Source: Phoronis ovalis
Taxonomy: Eukaryota > Phoronida > Phoronidae
Length of the DNA: 11,458 nucleotides
Assembly (NCBI GenBank): GCA_028565635.1
Contig: JAOXYB010053012.1
Location: forward strand, 1 to 11,458
Direction: 5' to 3'
A program made the translations under genes and the position numbers. This document shows positions 7,163 to 11,458 of this stretch, one piece after another (the stretch's first letter is position 1; every line of letters starts with the position of its first letter). Under the pieces are notes generated by a model that ran no database searches, had not been told where the DNA came from, and saw only the letters and a list, made by a program, of their open reading frames with translations.

Positions 7163-7193
7163 TAAGCGATTGAGGAAATCGGTGCTTTACACT

Positions 7194-7303
7194 ATGGGAA
7201 AGGAAGCCGAACTATTGGAGGCTGCCAGAACAGGAGATGTAGACATTATTGAGAAGATACTGTCAACAAAATCAAGATCTAAAGGACCACTCGCATTTGC
7301 AAG
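7194..7303 (+). CDS. ANKS1: ANKS1-like exon 1
   Basis: This exon encodes residues 1-36 plus the first two bases (AG) of codon 37. The donor is AAG|GTGTGT, weaker than the other donors of the gene. The reading frame is open upstream to 7074 but holds no other ATG, so the conserved Met at 7194 is the start. Confidence 0.92.
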
Positions 7304-10300
7304 GTGTGTTTGAATTCTCAAAATTAAAATTGGTATTATCATATGCCCTGCCCAAACTGACTCCAAGTTTCAGGATGCGTTCCTAGCTTCCGGGTACAGG
7401 AATGGATCTTCCGTAATAATAGTGGTACAGGTATAGTCTGTAAAACTAGATATAATAGATTAAAGCTTAATTATAACAAGTAAAATAAAATGCCACCTCA
7501 CTATATGACTATCAAGTCTGTCACGGATAAATTGTTCCATGATGTTCCAGGCAGTCGTTTTGCACACAGGCGCAGCATATGAACTTGAAGGAATATCACT
7601 ACAGTAATATGCTTTAGTTGCTTAACATCCTTTGTCTAATGGAAAAAATTACTTAAATTAAGTAATTATGAATTTGAGATTTACAAGTGGCTACACTGCT
7701 ACTAGTACTTGTCCCGCCTACTTGTTGCACACCTGGCCTATTCCTAGTATTTTCATTTATGAATATAAAGGCTCTTATTACATAGGGATCCTTCTTTCTG
7801 TAATACTGCTGATGTCTTCCCTCCTTTCTCTCATTTTGAGTTTCTGTTCTTGTATCATTCTCCAAGTATTTAAGTAGCATTTACCTTTAATCTATTTTAA
7901 CCATATACAATAACTTTGCTGGAACCTGGGACTAATATATCTAAGTTATACTAGTCCCAGCTGGAACTTTTTTAATTTCTTAGATTGGCCAGAAGCTGAG
8001 ACTAATGCCAGGGAATACCATATTTATCACTACATTAGGATTTGTGGTTTTATTTAACCTCCAAACAGATTTATGTGTAACACTGGAAAAGTTATTATAT
8101 ATTTTGTATATGTATTTGCTATTTATGTTTTAGTAGTTTACGAAAAGGAATTGGTCCTAACATACAAGATCCAAATGGAGATACACCAATACACCATGCA
8201 TCACTCAATGGACATGGGTAAGTGTGATGTGAAACATCTCATATTTCAACTTTGACCATTTTGTTACAGTATACCCCACCAACCTGTATTTGTTATATTC
8301 TATAAAGACTACTGTCGCTATAAATAGAACTGAATAGAAATTTTCTTGAAATAATATTTAAATTGATAAGGATTTTTTTATCTGTTTGAAAGTTTTGAGC
8401 AGATACTAGAATAATAACAGCTGATTATGATTGTAAAATCCATATGCATTAATAAAAGATATTTTTTGTGTTTTATATTGCGGAGTTTTCCTCATACTGT
8501 GGGAACATGCATAGGACAGGGGGAGGGGGAGAGGGAGAGAGATAAACTATTTATAAGATTTTTAGTGATAACACAATTAAGCAGAATCTGAATTGTTTAC
8601 AACCGCGGCTGTTGATCATGCTATTATGCATGCACTAGTTTGAAGGTACATCGGCAGCTGAATGTTTTTAATGTCAGTGGTTTGCCTTTTAAAAAGGTAT
8701 TAAAGTTCAAGATAAAAGTATAGCTGTAATCATCAAAACAACTTAAAACAGCATACTGAATGTATAGAACCATTTGCTAATTAATCTTTTAGTTTCATTC
8801 TGCTTTCCTAAATTACACATGGTGTCTGGCAAACAGAAAAACCTGTTCCTCATCCAATTTGATAAGGGTGTTATTCTGATCATGTTTTATATAACCAAAA
8901 ATTGTATCCAGATGAAGACTATACAAGCTCTTAAAGATAACTGTTTTATTTTGATCTTGATAGTAAAGCTGTTCAAACTTTGTTGCATTTGGATGCCTCA
9001 GCAAATATGATGGATAATAAAGGATGCTATCCAATACACCTGGCTGCCTGGCGAGGTAATGATGATATATGTGACATACTTCTAACACACGGACCGTCGA
9101 TTGCTAAAGTAAATGAGCAGGTAGGTCTCTAGTTGTCTCAATGTTCTCTAACTAACTTACATCACATAACATTGGTAAAACTTCCCAATTCCACACGGTT
9201 TGTGTGGAAATGTTTCAGAATATGGTCCTGAGCAGCAAGAGGTCCTTCCTTTTAATAGTAAAATCCAATGCACAGAAACCAACTCATAAAGGCTGTTTGA
9301 GCTGATTTTTTTTATTCAGATAGAAATATAGCAATATGTCTCTTGTTTTTTCTCAAAAAAGAGAAAGGAAATATTGTTTAATTAGGAAAGCAATTTTTAT
9401 TTTTTTTTGTTTAATTCTGACATCGACTGATTATCTTGTGTCTAAAATCCAAAAAGCAATTGACATTTAAGAAATATTCCCAGCATTTTGTTCTATACTC
9501 GCCAAGTCAGGGTAAAAATTTGACTTGTTATTTATTTTGTGCTGCAAAATGAAATAGTTAAGATGAATTTGGTTTTATAATGGATAATACCACCATACAC
9601 TAAATGATAATATATTTAGTTACCACCACTAGAGATTTGAGGCTATTTTTGTCATAACATTTATATTTCTCAACATGTGGTTATCAAAGGTTGCCATGGG
9701 AGTTTCTATCAAGAAGTTCTTTAAAATAAGATTATTTAGATATAAAAACCTAAAAACACTTGCCTCAATGTTACATTTTGTAAAGTGCATATACATGATG
9801 GGAGGGTTTAGTTTATTATATAGTTTTAGGGAATAATTTTTGTTTTTTTGTATATTTCATATCAAACTGAAGAATTCTAAATGCTGCAGAAAAAGAATCA
9901 GATTTTGCCCAACACTAGTATTAATATTTGAAGGAAGTTCTTCTTTTGTTTTTGTGCCAGAAATATACAAAATGTGGTTGTATGTTTAAATTTGGTCATA
10001 GTGTTGATCTTATCAGGTGCAGAAAGTCCACTAAGACATTTATTAAACTGACCCAATTTTTATATAGAAATTAAAATGTTTTAATTTATTGCTAGGGATA
10101 ATATTAAACAAACTACAACTGGATTATTCATGTAGCCTTTTAAATAATGTTATGTAGTAACACATGAATAATCCTATTAGAATTTTTTGAATGTTTGCAC
10201 TTTTTCTTAGCTATGCAGCTCAGCTATGAAAGCAACTACGGTATATCATTAAGTAGAAAATTTTGTTTTGAAAAGTAATGATTGTTGGCAGGTATGTAAT

Positions 10301-11197
10301 TATATATTGAATAATTTCTGTATATTACTAAAATCAATCTTGGAGCTTTGATCCTGGTTTCATATTATAAATATTTGATGGTTAAATGTGGCTTAATGGC
10401 ATTAAATATGACAGTATAAAGATTTCGCATTAAATTAAATCACTGCAAATCAATTATAGCATACAGAAAATTATTATTCCTTAAAAGTATATAAACGAAA
10501 TTTAGATAATGATTTACTAAAATAACATAGACAGGGCAAACATATTTTTAGGTCCATTACCCCACTTTTATTCTTGCAAATGTCAAGGTTATCGTCATAT
10601 TTTATGTCTTAATGATATATATTTCTTAGAATGTCCTAACCTTCTTATCTTTGCTGCACTTCCAAATATAATTATACCCATGTAAGTAATAGAATGACAG
10701 TTGTATAACATAATTGCTATCATCAGATGGAGAAGTATTTATGAATCAGCCATGTGTTTTCATTTGCAATGTTATACATCAGACATTTTCTATATCAATT
10801 CTAGTGATGAATTGTTTATTGATTTTAATATTTTAATTCACTAAAAGTAAGAATTCTAACTATTGATCATCAATAAACATAATAATTAATTTTTTATAGT
10901 TCGTTAAACTACTGAGTACTAGTTTGTATTAATTAATATAAAGTCAGTCATTACATGTTTAGCAAGGATGGTAGGTTTTATTCTTAAATTGCTGCTTCAA
11001 TTAACAGTTTGCTATGAAAATAAAGTTTTGATTTGGTAACTATTTATGGGTTTTTGTCTTAATAACATTACTTAACTTTAATTGTTTTGGCACCAAATTT
11101 TATTGCATTTCTGTTGTTGCAGAATAATGAAGGCGATACACCATTACACTATGCTTGTCAGTATGGGCATACAAAGACAGTTGATGTTTTGCTTAAG
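7194..11197 (+). CDS. ANKS1: ANKS1-like ankyrin repeat / SAM / PTB adaptor, 5' part (4 exons, runs off right edge)
   Basis: Exons 7194-7303, 8134-8217, 8964-9120 and 11123-11197 join without a frame break into residues 1-142. The N-terminus MGKEAELLEAARTG is nearly the vertebrate ANKS1A/B start (MGKE/DxELLEAARTG), which fixes the ATG. Residues 4-26 form the capping ankyrin helix pair. Ankyrin repeats follow at about 52-82 (GDTPIHHASLNGH), 85-117 (GCYPIHLAAWRG, then HGPS and VNEQ) and 121-142+ (GDTPLHYACQYGH). The HGPS...RVNEQNN-type junction is diagnostic for ANKS1. ANKS1 proteins are cytoplasmic or synaptic adaptors; in the family, ankyrin repeats are followed by two SAM domains and a PTB domain that bind receptor tyrosine kinases such as Eph receptors. 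Those parts are outside this window. The linker at 27-48 is short and lacks the Gly-rich insert of human ANKS1A. Introns: 830, 746, 2002 and >261 bp. Confidence 0.93.
7304..8133 (+). other. ANKS1-like intron 1
   Basis: An 830-bp phase-2 intron, AT-rich, with no coding evidence beyond random open frames around 7653-7880. It contains the hairpin and direct-repeat structure at 7918-7967 and ends in a pyrimidine/T-rich stretch leading to the tandem acceptor TAGTAG. Confidence 0.8.
7918..7967. repeat. Hairpin flanked by direct repeats in intron 1
   Basis: GCTGGAAC occurs at 7918-7925 and 7960-7967. Between the copies lies a perfect 9-bp inverted repeat, CTGGGACTA (7926-7934) and TAGTCCCAG (7952-7960), with a 17-bp loop. 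An 8-bp direct repeat around an inverted repeat resembles a very small foldback insertion or its footprint, but the right hairpin arm shares its final G with the second direct repeat. Confidence 0.5.
8131..8136 (+). promoter_or_regulatory. NAGNAG tandem splice acceptor of exon 2
   Basis: The intron ends TTTTAGTAG, offering AG at 8132-8133 and at 8135-8136. Use of the first gives Ala-Ser-Ser-Leu across the junction; use of the second gives Ala-Ser-Leu. Both preserve the reading frame. The upstream AG is usually favoured, but TAGTAG sites are often used both ways. Confidence 0.5.
8134..8217 (+). CDS. ANKS1: ANKS1-like exon 2
   Basis: This exon completes codon 37 (AG+T, Ser) and encodes residues 38-64 plus GG of codon 65, covering GPN-Q-D and the start of the first full ankyrin repeat (GDTPIHHASLNGH). 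The donor GG|GTAAGT is strong. The acceptor is a TAGTAG tandem, so exon starts 8134 and 8137 are both in frame and differ by one serine. Confidence 0.9.
8218..8963 (+). other. ANKS1-like intron 2
   Basis: A 746-bp phase-2 intron. Apart from the purine tract at 8518-8542 it is featureless AT-rich DNA. Long open frames across 8774-9088 on both strands overlap exon 3 and are chance. Confidence 0.8.
8518..8542 (+). repeat. Purine-only G/A tract
   Basis: Twenty-five consecutive purines with two G5 runs (8519-8523 and 8525-8529), a G3 run and then GA repeats. It has only three G-runs of three or more, one short of a standard intramolecular G-quadruplex motif. It could form triplex DNA or be a simple-sequence microsatellite. 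Confidence 0.6.
8964..9120 (+). CDS. ANKS1: ANKS1-like exon 3
   Basis: This exon completes Gly65 and encodes residues 66-117, ending in phase 0 with VNEQ. It contains the end of one ankyrin repeat (AVQTLLHLDASAN) and all of the next (DNKGCYPIHLAAWRG to LLTHGPS). Acceptor TTGATAG, donor CAG|GTAGGT. The closest vertebrate match is the segment around KGCYPLHLAAWKGD of ANKS1A. Confidence 0.93.
9121..11122 (+). other. ANKS1-like intron 3
   Basis: A 2002-bp phase-0 intron, very AT-rich. It has a perfect 8-bp stem hairpin TTCCACAC/GTGTGGAA (9189-9209) about 70 bp after the donor and a 13-bp inverted repeat at 10121-10174. I found no exon, RNA gene or transposon ORF in it. It ends CTGTTGTTGCAG. Confidence 0.85.
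10121..10174. repeat. 13-bp perfect inverted repeat
   Basis: GGATTATTCATGT (10121-10133) and ACATGAATAATCC (10162-10174) are exact reverse complements with a 28-bp loop. Each arm contains TATTCAT, which fits the POU/Pit-1-type core TATNCAT. It may be a small foldback repeat or chance; 13 exact pairs at this distance is more than expected at random. Confidence 0.6.
11123..11197 (+). CDS. ANKS1: ANKS1-like exon 4 (last in window)
   Basis: Twenty-five codons, residues 118-142, phase 0 at both ends, so the exon could be skipped without breaking the frame. They encode NNEGDTPLHYACQYGH and then TKTVDVLLK, matching the NNxETALHCAAQYGH segment of ANKS1. Acceptor TTGTTGCAG, donor AAG|GTACGT. The following ELTDPTxRN-type segment is not found before the window ends. 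Confidence 0.93.
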
Positions 11198-11458
11198 GTA
11201 CGTAATAACGGACCCCTTGATGGTTATTTCATTAGTTGATAAACCCCTATTTCCTGTTTTTATATAGATGTACACTACCATTCAATGGTAGTATAAATTA
11301 AAGCTGCAATCATACCAAAAAAGGGGTAAAAATGGTAAAAGCTATCCTTTTCTTTTAACATCGATGACTTGTATATAAATGGTGCACCCCCGATCCGCCA
11401 CGACCGCTCTACGCTTATACTAGAAATATCATAGGCCACAAGACTTGCGTACACAGTT
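11198..11458 (+). other. Start of ANKS1-like intron 4, right edge
   Basis: The intron begins GTACGT and continues past the edge. A TTTTTATATAG at 11257-11267 looks like an acceptor, but the sequence after it reaches an in-frame stop within eight codons and does not match ANKS1. A perfect 9-bp hairpin ACTACCATT-C-AATGGTAGT (11274-11292) lies just after. From about 11380 the composition turns GC-richer, suggesting another repeat at the edge. Confidence 0.6.

Larger units (their letters stand above)
6733..7193. promoter_or_regulatory. Divergent promoter interval between gene B and the ANKS1-like gene
   Basis: Only 461 bp separate the two start codons, which point away from each other. The interval holds CCAAT at 6808-6812, an inverted pair ATTGG (6873-6877) and CCAAT (6888-6892), a pair of CRE/ATF half-sites (6823-6836) and the block conserved with gene A. 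CpG dinucleotides cluster from about 6380 to 6840 and become scarce on both sides. This is the usual look of an unmethylated bidirectional promoter. Start sites cannot be located from sequence alone. Confidence 0.6.

Noticed and set aside
7653-7880. Open frames on both strands in ANKS1-like intron 1
   Set aside because: No splice sites in a compatible phase and no similarity to ankyrin sequence; exons 1 and 2 join perfectly without them.
8518-8542. G-quadruplex in the purine tract
   Set aside because: Only three runs of three or more G are present, so a standard four-run quadruplex is not supported.
11257-11292. Possible fifth ANKS1 exon after TTTTTATATAG
   Set aside because: The sequence reaches a stop within eight codons in the required phase and does not encode the expected ELTDPT-type segment.
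1-11458. CRISPR array, bacterial operon, phage or tRNA/rRNA genes
   Set aside because: Introns, animal gene families and AT-rich intergenic DNA make a prokaryotic reading untenable, and I saw no tRNA or rRNA signature while reading both strands.

Overview
This window comes from an animal nuclear genome, most likely a marine invertebrate. The genes are split by GT-AG introns, the DNA is AT-rich, and short foldback (MITE-like) repeats are common. The poly-G-edged repeats and the TGAAATATCC satellite remind me of invertebrate deuterostome genomes such as hemichordates or echinoderms, but that is an impression and the species cannot be fixed from the sequence.

There are three protein genes. Two are tandem, same-strand (minus) paralogues of TMEM86, the YhhN-family lysoplasmalogenase: gene A (911-2954, 232 aa) and gene B (4956-6732, 291 aa). 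Each has a tiny first coding exon (8 or 10 codons), a phase-0 intron at the same place, and one large exon. Their products are about 69% identical over the shared ~221 residues (hand count). Gene B alone carries a basic C-terminal tail of about 60 residues. The third gene, on the plus strand, is the 5' part of an ANKS1-type ankyrin/SAM/PTB adaptor. Four exons (7194-7303, 8134-8217, 8964-9120, 11123-11197) join in a fully consistent phase to give the first 142 residues. The rest lies beyond the right edge.

Layout: 1-910 is repeat-rich 3' flank of gene A with three foldback structures; 911-2954 is gene A, whose intron holds two transposon-like elements; 2955-4955 is the gene A promoter and the intergenic or 3' region of gene B; 4956-6732 is gene B with one MITE in its intron; 6733-7193 is a divergent promoter interval shared by gene B and the ANKS1-like gene; 7194-11458 is the ANKS1-like gene with long AT-rich introns.

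The two lysoplasmalogenase genes should act in the same step, hydrolysis of the vinyl-ether bond of lysoplasmalogens in internal membranes. I see no biochemical link to the ANKS1-like signalling adaptor beyond sharing an upstream region. The most informative non-coding signal is a block conserved between the two TMEM86 promoters (3011-3055 and 6800-6853), which ends in a nuclear-receptor DR1/HNF4-like motif. I found no evidence for an exotic new system. The interest lies in the paralogue pair, its conserved promoter block and a few splice and translation details.
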